Shown here: in pieces, positions 1-7,969 of the stretch
Layout: the number at the start of each line of letters is the position of its first letter
Position numbering within the stretch: position 1 is the stretch's first letter
NCBI GenBank assembly: GCA_910586395.1
Contig: CAJUFX010000013.1
Coordinates: 1-56,545, forward strand
Reading direction: 5' to 3'
Origin: an uncultured Bacteroidales bacterium
GTDB lineage: Bacteria > Bacteroidota > Bacteroidia > Bacteroidales > P3
Length of the DNA: 56,545 bases
Translations under genes and position numbers: made by a program
The notes under the pieces: generated by a model
What the model was told of the DNA's origin: nothing
The model's input: only the letters and a program-made list of their open reading frames with translations
Databases searched by the model: none

Positions 1-197
1 GGGCGCTGCGCCGCCACCTCGCCCAACAGTTTTTGCATCAACACGGTATCGTCGGCCGTAGAAAGATTGTCGGGATGATAATCCATCCCCGCGAGATAGG
101 CCATGACCAACAGGCGGTTGCTGATACTCTTGGAACCCGGTATCAAGACACGCCCCGACAGAGCCCCCGGTTTAAAACGAATAGACAGCGTCTCCAT
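1..197 (-). CDS. aroA: 3-phosphoshikimate 1-carboxyvinyltransferase (EPSP synthase), N-terminal fragment
   Basis: The first 65 codons of EPSP synthase, which joins PEP to shikimate-3-phosphate in the sixth step of the shikimate pathway. The fragment starts METLSIRFKPG and contains the phosphate-binding signature GSKSISNR, followed by a TADDT segment that matches the family's conserved S/T-DDT region. The ATG at 197 lies inside the end of aroB in another frame, a 26-base overlap that suggests translational coupling. The rest of the gene lies beyond the left edge. Identity rests on the signature and on the adjacent aroB. Confidence 0.88.
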   Translation of the reverse strand, partial: METLSIRFKPGALSGRVLIPGSKSISNRLLVMAYLAGMDYHPDNLSTADDTVLMQKLLGEVAAQR

Positions 198-1329
198 GCT
201 CCAGAATTTCCATGGCGGCGGACAGCGGCACCTTGACCATATAATCGCCGCCGCCGGGCATCGTCAGCAGAATCGGCCGGATATCCCCGGCCACGTTTTT
301 CTTATCCTGCCGCAAATAACCGGCCATGGCCGTCCCATCGGCCGGCCCATACATCGGACGCCCGTAATAATACGTCACTAAATCCCTGATTTTCCGAAAT
401 AAGTCCGCATCAAAACCACGGATACCGATCGACATATAAAGTTCATAAACCATACCCCAGGCCACGGCGCGGCCGTGCGGCACCGGTTCCCCCTTGGCCA
501 TATACAACGCTTCGAACGCATGGCCGAACGTATGTCCGAAATTGAGCAAACGCCGCGGCCCCACCTCGTTGAAATCGACCGTCACGATGCGTTTTTTGTC
601 CTCCACGGCCTCCACAATGGCCTCCAAGGGCAAACGAGCGGGATTGAACATCGCCTCCAACGCTTTCAAACCAACATCCGCATGAAAGAGCAACTTCATC
701 TTGACCATCTCCGCCACCCCCGAATAATACTCCTCTATCGGTAAGGTCCGCAGAAAACGCGGATCGATATACACCGCCTGCGGACGAACGAAAAGCCCCG
801 CCATATTCTTGACTTCTCCGACATCGACCCCCGTCTTGCCACCTACAGAAGCATCCACCATGGCCAAAAGCGAGGTCGGCACCTGTATGAACTGAATACC
901 GCGCTTGTACGTGGCCGCCATAAAACCGCCCATATCGCCCACGACGCCGCCGCCGATGTTCAACAGCATCGCCTGTCGGTCGAAACCGGCCCGCAACAAG
1001 GCTTCCCAGCCCTGCATCACCTGCGAAATCTGCTTATGCGCCTCGCCCGGCTCAAAACAGACCGTCGGCACGCCATCGCCCGACGGTAAACCGCTTTCCC
1101 GTAACAACGGCAAGATTTGCGGCCAGATACGGCTATCCGAACAACAGCCGACCTGAAGCCCGCGCCTCTCCGCCGACGACACCGTCTGCGCCAACAGCGG
1201 CAAGGTCTCGCCTATCTGAATGCAGGTCGTTTTATCCGTTATCGTATAATAAACGGTCGGATTACCCGCCACCGACATCACTTCGTGCCGGACCGCTATC
1301 CGCTCCGACTCGCCCTTATGGTCTTTCAT
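172..1329 (-). CDS. aroB: 3-dehydroquinate synthase
   Basis: Cytoplasmic enzyme that converts DAHP to 3-dehydroquinate, step two of the shikimate pathway, using NAD+ and a divalent metal. The 385-residue protein has the NAD-binding GGGVVGDMGGF (126-136) and the PTSLLAMVDASVGGKTGVD block (151-169). The likely metal ligands are E207, H266 in NFGHTFGH, and H285 in PHGRA. The frame is open much further upstream, but the earlier codons only shadow tsaE. I chose the ATG at 1329, which overlaps the end of tsaE by 14 bases and gives the usual family length. It overlaps aroA downstream, so tsaE, aroB and aroA are probably read from one message. Confidence 0.95.
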   Translation of the reverse strand: MKDHKGESERIAVRHEVMSVAGNPTVYYTITDKTTCIQIGETLPLLAQTVSSAERRGLQVGCCSDSRIWPQILPLLRESGLPSGDGVPTVCFEPGEAHKQISQVMQGWEALLRAGFDRQAMLLNIGGGVVGDMGGFMAATYKRGIQFIQVPTSLLAMVDASVGGKTGVDVGEVKNMAGLFVRPQAVYIDPRFLRTLPIEEYYSGVAEMVKMKLLFHADVGLKALEAMFNPARLPLEAIVEAVEDKKRIVTVDFNEVGPRRLLNFGHTFGHAFEALYMAKGEPVPHGRAVAWGMVYELYMSIGIRGFDADLFRKIRDLVTYYYGRPMYGPADGTAMAGYLRQDKKNVAGDIRPILLTMPGGGDYMVKVPLSAAMEILEHGDAVYSF

Positions 1330-1765
1330 CCCCGCCTCCCGCTTCACGGACCTTGAACGTACGGCTTCCGTCAGCCTCCACCACGACATCGACGCGCACA
1401 TGCGGAAAATCCAGCAGGGGCTCGATGCGTTCCGGCCACTCGACCAAACAGGGTTCGCCGCTGAAAAAGTACGTTTCGTACCCGATGTCATAGGCTTCCT
1501 CCAACCGGTTGATCCGATAGAAATCGAAATGATAGACCGCTCCGCCGCCGGCACGCGCATACTCGTTTACAATCGAGAATGTGGGACTCAATACCGGCTC
1601 CACCACGCCCAACATACGGCAAAACGCTTGAATGAACGTCGTCTTGCCCGCGCCCATCTCGCCGTAAAACGTCCAAACGGACCATTCGGGGTACAACGCG
1701 TGCAACCGAACGGCCAAATCCGCCAAGTCCTCAGGCCCGATGCCGTTAAAAATCCGTTCCCGCAT
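1316..1765 (-). CDS. tsaE: tRNA threonylcarbamoyladenosine biosynthesis ATPase TsaE
   Basis: Small P-loop ATPase that works with TsaB and TsaD to transfer threonylcarbamoyl to A37 of ANN-decoding tRNAs (t6A). The 149-residue protein has Walker A GEMGAGKTT (35-43), then SPTFSIVNEY (60-69) and HFDFYRI (79-85), the typical TsaE order. It starts 16 bases after porX and overlaps aroB, so it sits mid-operon between a secretion regulator and aromatic amino acid genes. Placement beside porX looks like shared transcription rather than shared function. Confidence 0.95.
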   Translation of the reverse strand: MRERIFNGIGPEDLADLAVRLHALYPEWSVWTFYGEMGAGKTTFIQAFCRMLGVVEPVLSPTFSIVNEYARAGGGAVYHFDFYRINRLEEAYDIGYETYFFSGEPCLVEWPERIEPLLDFPHVRVDVVVEADGSRTFKVREAGGGDERP

Positions 1766-1781
1766 CTTCTCCGATTAAAAA

Positions 1782-3338
1782 TTATCTCGGCCGCATGACG
1801 GCAAACGGCACCATCATTTCCTCCATCGAAATCCCGCCATGCTGTATCGTATCTTTGTAATAGCCGACATATTGGTTGTAATTGTTGGGATAGACGAAGA
1901 AATCGTTTTCCCGGCAAAATATGAACGAGGCCGTCATGCTGACTTTCGGCAGGAAAATATCGGCCGGATAACGCACGTAAAAGACCTGTTTGGGATCGAA
2001 TTCCATATTGCGGCCCACTTTGTAACGCAGGTTCACGCTGGCTTCGCGATCGCCTTTCACGCGTACCGGGTTCGAGATCCGGATGGAACCGTGGTCGGTC
2101 GTCAGGACGATGATGGCCCGCTGTCCCACGAGATGTTTCAACAACTCGACAAGCGGCGAATGTTCCACCCACGACAATACGAGCGAGCGATACGATTCTT
2201 CCTCGCTCGACATCTCGCGCAAGAGTTCCACCTCCGTACTGGCATGCGAAAGCATGTCCACGAAATTATAAATGATGACGTTGAGCGGCGTCTGCAACAT
2301 ACGGGGCAGATAATCGAGCATTTTCATACCATAACCGTGATTCAACACCTTGTTGAACGTCACACGCGGCTCCTTGCCGTAACGTTTCATGTACTCTTCC
2401 AGCAATTCCTTTTCGTGCTGGTTCTTGCGCTCGCCGGAGTCTTCCGATACCCAATACTGCGGATACTTGCGCTCTATTTCGGACGGCAAAAGACCGGCGA
2501 ACAAACTATTGCGTGCATAATGCGTTACCGACGGCAGAATGCTCATATACGTCGAGTCGCTGATGACCTTCACATAGCGTTCCAATACCCCCTGCATGAT
2601 TTTCCAATGATCGTAACGCAAGTTATCGATAACGAGCATGAATACAGGCACATCGTCGCTCAACAAAGGGAAAAGTTTCTGTTTCAGAACCGTATGCGAC
2701 ATTTCAAAATCGTTCTCCCCTTTCCGTCCGTTGATAAAATCGATATAATTCTTCTCTATATACTTAGAGAACAAAAGATTGGCTTCCTGCTTCTGGGCTT
2801 TCAGAATTTCCAACAACCCGGCATCGCCCGCCTTGGGCAACTCCAATTCCCAATACGTCATCTTCTTATAGACGCGCTCCCATTCCTGATAAGTCAGACC
2901 GGCCGACAATTCCATGCCTATACTCCTGAACTCCTGCTGGTAGGTCATGCTCGATTTCTCGCCTTCCAGACGCGGCGCCTCCAACTGTTTCTTGATGGCC
3001 AGGATAATTTGCCCCGGATTGACCGGCTTGATCAGATAATCGGATATTTTCGACCCCAAGGCCTCTTCCATAATCTGCTCCTCCTCGCTCTTGGTGACCA
3101 TGACCACGGGCAAAGATGGCAACATCGTCTTTATTTCGGTCAACACTTCCAGTCCCGACATACCCGGCATCTGCTCGTCGAGAAAAACGATATCGACGGC
3201 TTCCGACCGCAACGCGTCTATCGCATCCCGGCCGTTATTCATCGTCAATACTTCGTAACCTTTCTTTTCCAAAAACATGACATGAGGCTTGAGCAAATCA
3301 ATCTCATCGTCTATCCACAAAACCCTTACTCTATCCAT
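1782..3338 (-). CDS. porX: T9SS response regulator with PglZ/alkaline-phosphatase domain, PorX
   Basis: The 518-residue protein has an N-terminal receiver domain (about 1-120) with the acidic pair D10-D11, the phospho-acceptor D54 in FLDEQMPG and K104 in the IKP motif. A helical linker is followed by a PglZ/alkaline-phosphatase-like domain (about 200-518). There, VIDNLRYD (D238), SVTHYAR (T272) and TTDHGS supply likely metal and nucleophile residues. In Porphyromonas and Flavobacterium, PorX is the partner of the sensor kinase PorY, is needed for T9SS gene expression, and hydrolyses oligonucleotides through the PglZ domain. No porY is present here. The porKLMN operon lies 8.6 kb away on the other strand. 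Start: the ATG at 3338, just before the receiver fold begins. Confidence 0.95.
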   Translation of the reverse strand: MDRVRVLWIDDEIDLLKPHVMFLEKKGYEVLTMNNGRDAIDALRSEAVDIVFLDEQMPGMSGLEVLTEIKTMLPSLPVVMVTKSEEEQIMEEALGSKISDYLIKPVNPGQIILAIKKQLEAPRLEGEKSSMTYQQEFRSIGMELSAGLTYQEWERVYKKMTYWELELPKAGDAGLLEILKAQKQEANLLFSKYIEKNYIDFINGRKGENDFEMSHTVLKQKLFPLLSDDVPVFMLVIDNLRYDHWKIMQGVLERYVKVISDSTYMSILPSVTHYARNSLFAGLLPSEIERKYPQYWVSEDSGERKNQHEKELLEEYMKRYGKEPRVTFNKVLNHGYGMKMLDYLPRMLQTPLNVIIYNFVDMLSHASTEVELLREMSSEEESYRSLVLSWVEHSPLVELLKHLVGQRAIIVLTTDHGSIRISNPVRVKGDREASVNLRYKVGRNMEFDPKQVFYVRYPADIFLPKVSMTASFIFCRENDFFVYPNNYNQYVGYYKDTIQHGGISMEEMMVPFAVMRPR

Positions 3339-3375
3339 ATTCTATTTCGTTTCTACTATGATATCGTCTCTTACT

Positions 3376-4587
3376 TTATAAACAACACAGCAAATGTTTC
3401 TCATCCGCCTTCATGACGAAATGCCGGTCCAGCAATTCGGAAACCGTCGTCAGATCGACGACCTGCCCGTCCTTGCGCCACACGCGTATGCCGTCATCCT
3501 CTTTCGTGTCGTACTTATACGTCTTCGTACTCAAACCTTTCTCATAAAAGAAATAAGGCAACAAAGCCGCGTCTTCGATCTTCCCGAGCGTTTCCGCCTT
3601 TTTCCGATCGACATAATCCGCCTCGAACGGGACATTCCGCAATTCCGACTTGAACAGACGGCGGCTCAGCAAACTCTGCGACAGAATCCGCAAAACGACG
3701 TCCGGACTCTTCGTCCAAACCTTGAGCGTCATCCATATGTCACTGTCGTCCGTTTCCGAGAAAGGCGCCAGCAACGTCTCGTCCGCCTCCCGCCCGGACG
3801 GCCGGCGCAGCAACTGCAACAAAGCCGGACTGCCCGCCACCTCCCTGTTTTCCATTAACAAAAACCGTGCCCGGTCCAGAGCATGCCCCAGCATCAATTC
3901 GGCACAGACCGACGTCTTGTGCAGATACACCTGCCAAAACATCATGCGGCGCGACAAGATAAATTTCTCAAGCGAATAGATGCTTTTTTCCTCAACGACC
4001 AACTGCCCCTCGTGCACATTCATCATCTTGATGATGCGTTCCGTCCCGACCACGCCTTCCTGAACGCCCGTATAAAAACTGTCCCGGTTTAGATAATCCA
4101 ACCGATCCACATCCAACTGTCCCGAAACAAGCTGATGCAGGAACGGCTTGTCGTAAGTCCCGTTGAAAATGGCCATGGCCATATCCAAGCGGCCGCCCCA
4201 TTCCCGGTTGAGCCGACGCATGATGAGCCGGCTGACCGTCTCATGCGAAACCGACGGCAGCAACGTGTGTTCCAATACATGCGATAAGGGGCCATGCCCG
4301 ATGTCGTGCAACAGGATGGCCGCACAGGCCGCGTCTTTTTCCTCGGAGGAGATCCGGACGCCTTTGGCCTGCAACGTATCCAAAGCCTCTTTCATCAGAT
4401 GCATGCACCCCAACGAATGGTTGAAGCGCGTATGCACGGCGCCTGGATAAACGAGAAACGAAAGCCCCATTTGGACAATCCGCCGCAAACGCTGAAAATA
4501 CGGATGACTGACGATATCGTACGCCAATTCGGACGGCAACTGGATAAAGCCCCAAACCGGATCGTTTACTATTTTGTTTTTATTCAT
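3376..4587 (-). CDS. HD-domain phosphohydrolase (SAMHD1/dGTPase-like)
   Basis: A 403-residue cytoplasmic protein. The HD superfamily metal site is visible as H57 in HTRFNHSLG, H94-D95 in ILLHDIGHGPLSH, and D159/D161 in the GQLDVDRLDYLNRDS segment. This order is typical of the dNTP triphosphohydrolase/SAMHD1-like branch. The substrate cannot be read from the sequence. The start is the ATG at 4587 (MNKNK). Codons further upstream lie in the leader after a good promoter and were left out. It begins the minus-strand operon and ends 37 bases before porX, so two predicted nucleotide hydrolases are transcribed together. Confidence 0.88.
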   Translation of the reverse strand: MNKNKIVNDPVWGFIQLPSELAYDIVSHPYFQRLRRIVQMGLSFLVYPGAVHTRFNHSLGCMHLMKEALDTLQAKGVRISSEEKDAACAAILLHDIGHGPLSHVLEHTLLPSVSHETVSRLIMRRLNREWGGRLDMAMAIFNGTYDKPFLHQLVSGQLDVDRLDYLNRDSFYTGVQEGVVGTERIIKMMNVHEGQLVVEEKSIYSLEKFILSRRMMFWQVYLHKTSVCAELMLGHALDRARFLLMENREVAGSPALLQLLRRPSGREADETLLAPFSETDDSDIWMTLKVWTKSPDVVLRILSQSLLSRRLFKSELRNVPFEADYVDRKKAETLGKIEDAALLPYFFYEKGLSTKTYKYDTKEDDGIRVWRKDGQVVDLTTVSELLDRHFVMKADEKHLLCCL

Positions 4588-4674
4588 ACAAATCCATACA
4601 CGACAGCGCGAACCGCGAAAACCGCCGGCCAATGCAAAACAGCCGGCGGGCACGTCGAACTCCCGGCCGATTTA

Positions 4675-4705
4675 CAAAGATACGAAAAAAAAAGCTTTTT
4701 TATAA
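4675..4705 (-). promoter_or_regulatory. Bacteroidota-type promoter of the HD-porX-tsaE-aroBA operon
   Basis: On the minus strand TTTA, 19 bases, then TATCTTTG fit the phylum's TTTG-N19-TAnnTTTG promoter. The predicted start is near 4669, giving a leader of about 80 bases before the HD gene. The A+T-rich spacer with a run of T is typical. Confidence 0.65.
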
Positions 4706-4758
4706 AGCCGGCGTTGACGAACCCCCGTTGCGGTCTTTCAAACGGAAATGCACTTTCG

Positions 4759-4788
4759 CTTGTCTCTGCGCTCTCCTTTCACTATCTT
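4759..4788 (+). repeat. First copy of the 30-base promoter-containing direct repeat
   Basis: Identical to 4966-4995. Here the -7 box reads TATCTTGG instead of TATCTTTG, so this copy is probably a weak or dead promoter. Confidence 0.85.
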
Positions 4789-4832
4789 GGCATAAGATAG
4801 GATGCGGCTCGGCATAGCGCAAGTGCTTATTT

Positions 4833-4954
4833 ATAGAAAACGTTTATCGCTCACTTCGTTCGCGATTTAGCCACACCCATACGTAACAATCTAAAAACAT
4901 GCTTTCCGCTTATTCCGTATGGGTATGGCATCGCTTCGCTAAAACGTTTTCTAT
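4833..4954. repeat. 122-base imperfect palindrome (terminal 13-base inverted repeats)
   Basis: Left arm ATAGAAAACGTTT and right arm AAACGTTTTCTAT are perfect complements. Further in, ACCCATACG (5' side) faces CGTATGGGT (3' side), and GCGAT/GCC pieces pair between them. A transcript would fold into one long stem with a side hairpin. No protein is encoded. Confidence 0.75.
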
Positions 4955-4966
4955 TCCGTCGGCCAC

Positions 4967-4997
4967 TTGTCTCTGCGCTCTCCTTTCACTATCTTTG
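4967..4997 (+). promoter_or_regulatory. Promoter of lpxD-truB
   Basis: TTG, 20 bases, then TATCTTTG (4990-4997). The predicted start is near 5004, leaving a leader of about 65 bases before the lpxD ATG. Most of it (4966-4995) is the second copy of the 30-base direct repeat. Confidence 0.7.
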
Positions 4998-5069
4998 TAG
5001 CCTTAATCCCGCTGCCGCATCCGACAAACGGATTACAAACGCCAAGAACCACGACGTAAAATACTTCTT

Positions 5070-6101
5070 ATGTTGACATTCACGCTATCCCAAATCGCAC
5101 AAGCCGTAGGAGGCACCGTAGAAGGCAATGCCGATGCCGAAATCCTTACCGTTTGCAAAATCGAAGAAGGCTGTCCGGGCGGCCTCAGTTTTTTGGCCAA
5201 CCCTAAATATACACCGTATATTTACGAAACCAAAGCGACGGCCGTTTTGGTCAATGCCGACTTCGTGGCGGAACACCCCGTATCCGCCGCCTTGATCCGC
5301 GTGGAAAACGCCTATCAGGCTTTCGCCAAGCTACTCGCGCTATATAACGAACACACGATGCCGGCCGAAGGCATTTCTTCGCTGGCATTCATCGACCCCA
5401 CCGCCAAGATAGGCGAACATGTCTATATAGGCGAATTCGCCGTCATCGCCGCCGGATGCGAAATCGGCGACGGCGTCAAGATTTTTCCGCACTGCTATGT
5501 AGGCGCGCACAACCGCATCGGCGCGGGAACCATCCTGCATGCCGGTGTCAAAGCATATGCCAGCAACCAAATCGGGCAAAACTGTGTCATCCATGCCGGT
5601 GCCGTCATCGGCGCCGACGGCTTCGGCTTCGCGCCCAACAACGGCAGCTACGACAAAATCCCCCAGACGGGACATGTCGTTTTGGAAGACAATGTGGAAA
5701 TCGGCGCAAACACCTGCGTGGACAAGGCCACGATCGGTGCCACGATCATCCGCAAAGGCGTCAAATTGGACAACCTGATCCAAATCGGCCACAACGTCGT
5801 GGTCGGCCAAAACACCGTCATGGCCTCGCAAGTCGGCATCGCCGGATCGACCAAAATCGGCGAAAACTGCATGTTCGGCGGCCAGGTCGGCGTGGCCGGC
5901 CACGTGCAGATCGCCAACGGCGTCATGCTCGGCGCCCAAAGCGGCGCCCCCGGTTCCATCCGCAAAGAAGGGGCGATATTGCTCGGCGCGCCGCCCATCG
6001 ATGTGGAGATTTTCCGCCGCTCCTCGGTGCATTTCAAGAACCTCGACAAAATCGTCAAACGTCTGGACGAACTGGAAAAAAGACTTGGAAACGCCGAATA
6101 A
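5070..6101 (+). CDS. lpxD: UDP-3-O-acylglucosamine N-acyltransferase
   Basis: Third enzyme of lipid A synthesis; it moves a hydroxyacyl chain from acyl carrier protein to UDP-3-O-acylglucosamine. The 343-residue protein has the N-terminal uridine-binding region (about 1-105). A left-handed beta-helix of hexapeptide repeats (about 106-310) follows, with many IGxxxxI-type turns. H241 in NLIQIGHNVVVG matches the catalytic histidine. The C-terminal helix is a short charged coiled coil. Length is normal for the family. The gene ends inside the likely start region of truB. Confidence 0.96.
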   Translation: MLTFTLSQIAQAVGGTVEGNADAEILTVCKIEEGCPGGLSFLANPKYTPYIYETKATAVLVNADFVAEHPVSAALIRVENAYQAFAKLLALYNEHTMPAEGISSLAFIDPTAKIGEHVYIGEFAVIAAGCEIGDGVKIFPHCYVGAHNRIGAGTILHAGVKAYASNQIGQNCVIHAGAVIGADGFGFAPNNGSYDKIPQTGHVVLEDNVEIGANTCVDKATIGATIIRKGVKLDNLIQIGHNVVVGQNTVMASQVGIAGSTKIGENCMFGGQVGVAGHVQIANGVMLGAQSGAPGSIRKEGAILLGAPPIDVEIFRRSSVHFKNLDKIVKRLDELEKRLGNAE

Positions 6102-6774
6102 CGAATTGGAGAGCGGATGCGTCTTGCTCCTTGACAAGCCCTACACCTGGACGTCTTTCGACGTCGTGGGCAAAGTGCGGGCTTGGGCCAGACGCCGATG
6201 CGGTAAAAAAATCAAGGTCGGCCATGCGGGCACGTTGGATCCGTTGGCTACCGGCCTGTTGATTGTCTGTACCGGCAAATTCACAAAACGCATCGAAGAA
6301 TTCCAAGCCCAAGAAAAAGAATACACGGGTACTTTCGTTTTGGGGCACACAACCCCGAGTTACGATTTGGAAACGGAGCCGATACCCGGAGGCCCTTACG
6401 CGCACCTGTCGTCCGGAGACCTGCAGGCGGCCGCCGAACGGCTGAGCGGCCCGCAGCAACAAGTGCCGCCCGTCTTTTCCGCCGTAAAAATCGGCGGTAA
6501 AAAAGCGTATGAATACGCCCGGAAAGACAAAGAAGTCGTACTGCAGCCCAAGCCCGTTACCGTCTATACATTCGAGTTGACACGCATTGCGTTGCCGGAA
6601 GTCGATTTCCGCATCGTCTGCAGCAAAGGCACCTACATCCGTTCGTTGGCACGGGACTTCGGCGAACTTTTGGGATGCGGCGCCCACCTTTCCGCCCTCC
6701 GCCGCACACGCATAGGCGAATTCGACGTACGGGACGCCGTTTCGCCACTTGAGCTGGCGGCGCCAACCGTCTGA
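6085..6774 (+). CDS. truB: tRNA pseudouridine(55) synthase TruB
   Basis: Makes pseudouridine-55 in the T-loop of tRNAs. The motif GHAGTLDPLATGLL carries the catalytic aspartate (D52 with this start). SAVKIGGKKAYEYAR and the later RIVCSKGTYIRSLARD match the family. The frame has no ATG near the family's normal N-terminus. I chose the TTG at 6085, preceded by GGAAAAAAGA and overlapping lpxD by 17 bases, which gives 229 residues. A second TTG at 6106, just after the lpxD stop, is a possible alternative. An ATG at 6001 would add 28 residues that only shadow lpxD. Confidence 0.92.
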   Translation: METPNNELESGCVLLLDKPYTWTSFDVVGKVRAWARRRCGKKIKVGHAGTLDPLATGLLIVCTGKFTKRIEEFQAQEKEYTGTFVLGHTTPSYDLETEPIPGGPYAHLSSGDLQAAAERLSGPQQQVPPVFSAVKIGGKKAYEYARKDKEVVLQPKPVTVYTFELTRIALPEVDFRIVCSKGTYIRSLARDFGELLGCGAHLSALRRTRIGEFDVRDAVSPLELAAPTV

Positions 6775-6815
6775 CAGGCGGCACAACAGGATTCCTTCTC
6801 GTTCCTCACGACTAC

Positions 6816-6846
6816 TTGCTTTTGCTCATAGTTTTCACTATCTTTG
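6816..6846 (+). promoter_or_regulatory. Promoter of queA
   Basis: TTG, 20 bases, then TATCTTTG (6839-6846) lies in the 117-base gap between truB and queA. It gives a leader of about 40 bases. The CACTATCTTTG segment is the same as in the lpxD promoter. Confidence 0.65.
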
Positions 6847-6891
6847 CCGACTTTTAAAGAAGCGTGTTCAAATCCACTAAAATCATTGATT

Positions 6892-7947
6892 ATGAAACTA
6901 TCACAGTTTAATTATAATCTCCCAAAGGAATTGATTGCCGACAAACCGTGCCTTGACCGCGACGAATGCAAACTCATGGTCGTGGACCGGAAAAAGCAAA
7001 AAATTGAACACAAGACCTTCAAAGACATCCTCAAATACTTCAACGAGGGGGACGTGTTCGTCATGAACAATACACGGGTTTTCCCCGCCCGCCTCTGCGG
7101 CGAAAAGGAAAAAACCGGCGCACAGATTACCGTATTTCTACTGCATGAACTCAACCGCGAATCGCTGTTATGGGACGTATTCGTCGATCCCGCCCGCAAA
7201 ATACGCATCGGCAACAAACTCTATTTCGGCGAAAACGACGAACTCGTGGCCGAAGTCATCGACAATACGACTTCCCGCGGACGCACGTTGCGCTTTTTAT
7301 ACGATGGTTCTTACGAAAACTTCAAGAACCTGATTTACAAACTCGGCGAAACGCCCCTACCTGAACACATCCTCAAAATGCGCTCCGTCGAACCCGAAGA
7401 CGAGGAACGCTACCAAACGGTTTACGCGACGGAAGAAGGCGCCGTCATGGCCCCCACCGCCGGCCTGCATTTCAGCAAGAGCCTGATGAAACGCCTGGAA
7501 ATAAAGGGCATTGATACGGCTTTCCTGACCCTGCACTGCAGTTTGGGCAACACGCGCAGCATCGACGTCGAAGATCTGAGCAAACACAAGGTGGATTCGG
7601 AACGCCTGATTATCCCCGAGCAAACGGTAAACACCGTCAATCAGGCAAAAGAAAACAAAAAGAAAATCGTAGCCGTAGGCACGACCGTCATGAAAGGCAT
7701 GGAAACTTCGGTCAATATTGACGGTTTCCTTAAATCGTACGACGGCTGGACCAACAAATTCATCTTTCCGCCTTACGACTTCCATGTGGCCAACGCCATG
7801 ATCACGAACTTTCACCAACCGTTCTCGGCACTGATGATGATGGTCTGCGCTTTTGGAGGCTATGAACTGATTATGAAAGCCTACGAAGAGGCGGTTGAAA
7901 AGAAATACAAATTCCTGACGTTCGGCGACGCCATGTTGATTCTGTAA
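6892..7947 (+). CDS. queA: S-adenosylmethionine:tRNA ribosyltransferase-isomerase
   Basis: Transfers and rearranges the ribosyl part of SAM onto 7-aminomethyl-7-deazaguanine in tRNA, giving epoxyqueuosine. The 351-residue protein has the family hallmarks MNNTRVFPARL near the N-terminus, GETPLPEHI, VMAPTAGLHFS and ITNFHQPFSALMMM. The start is the ATG at 6892 (MKLSQFNYNLP); an in-frame ATG at 6844 would lie on the promoter's -7 box. ispD follows 22 bases later. Confidence 0.96.
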   Translation: MKLSQFNYNLPKELIADKPCLDRDECKLMVVDRKKQKIEHKTFKDILKYFNEGDVFVMNNTRVFPARLCGEKEKTGAQITVFLLHELNRESLLWDVFVDPARKIRIGNKLYFGENDELVAEVIDNTTSRGRTLRFLYDGSYENFKNLIYKLGETPLPEHILKMRSVEPEDEERYQTVYATEEGAVMAPTAGLHFSKSLMKRLEIKGIDTAFLTLHCSLGNTRSIDVEDLSKHKVDSERLIIPEQTVNTVNQAKENKKKIVAVGTTVMKGMETSVNIDGFLKSYDGWTNKFIFPPYDFHVANAMITNFHQPFSALMMMVCAFGGYELIMKAYEEAVEKKYKFLTFGDAMLIL

Positions 7948-7969
7948 CCGGTCCGCCACACGCCTTGCC

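Larger units (their letters stand above)
4588..5069. other. 482-base intergenic region with palindromic element between duplicated promoter sequences
   Basis: The region holds the divergent promoters of the HD operon and lpxD. A 30-base sequence occurs at 4759-4788 and again, identical, at 4966-4995; only the second copy continues into a complete TATCTTTG box. Between them, 4833-4845 and 4942-4954 are exact inverted repeats of 13 bases. Inside those are further complementary pieces, such as ACCCATACG against CGTATGGGT, and a smaller hairpin ATCGC...GCGAT. No open frame of note is present. It could be a small non-autonomous element that duplicated or captured the promoter, or a structured leader. 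Confidence 0.7.

Noticed and set aside
1839..3416. 525-codon open frame on the plus strand across porX
   Set aside because: It is a shadow of porX; the minus strand has clear receiver and PglZ motifs, while the plus frame has none.
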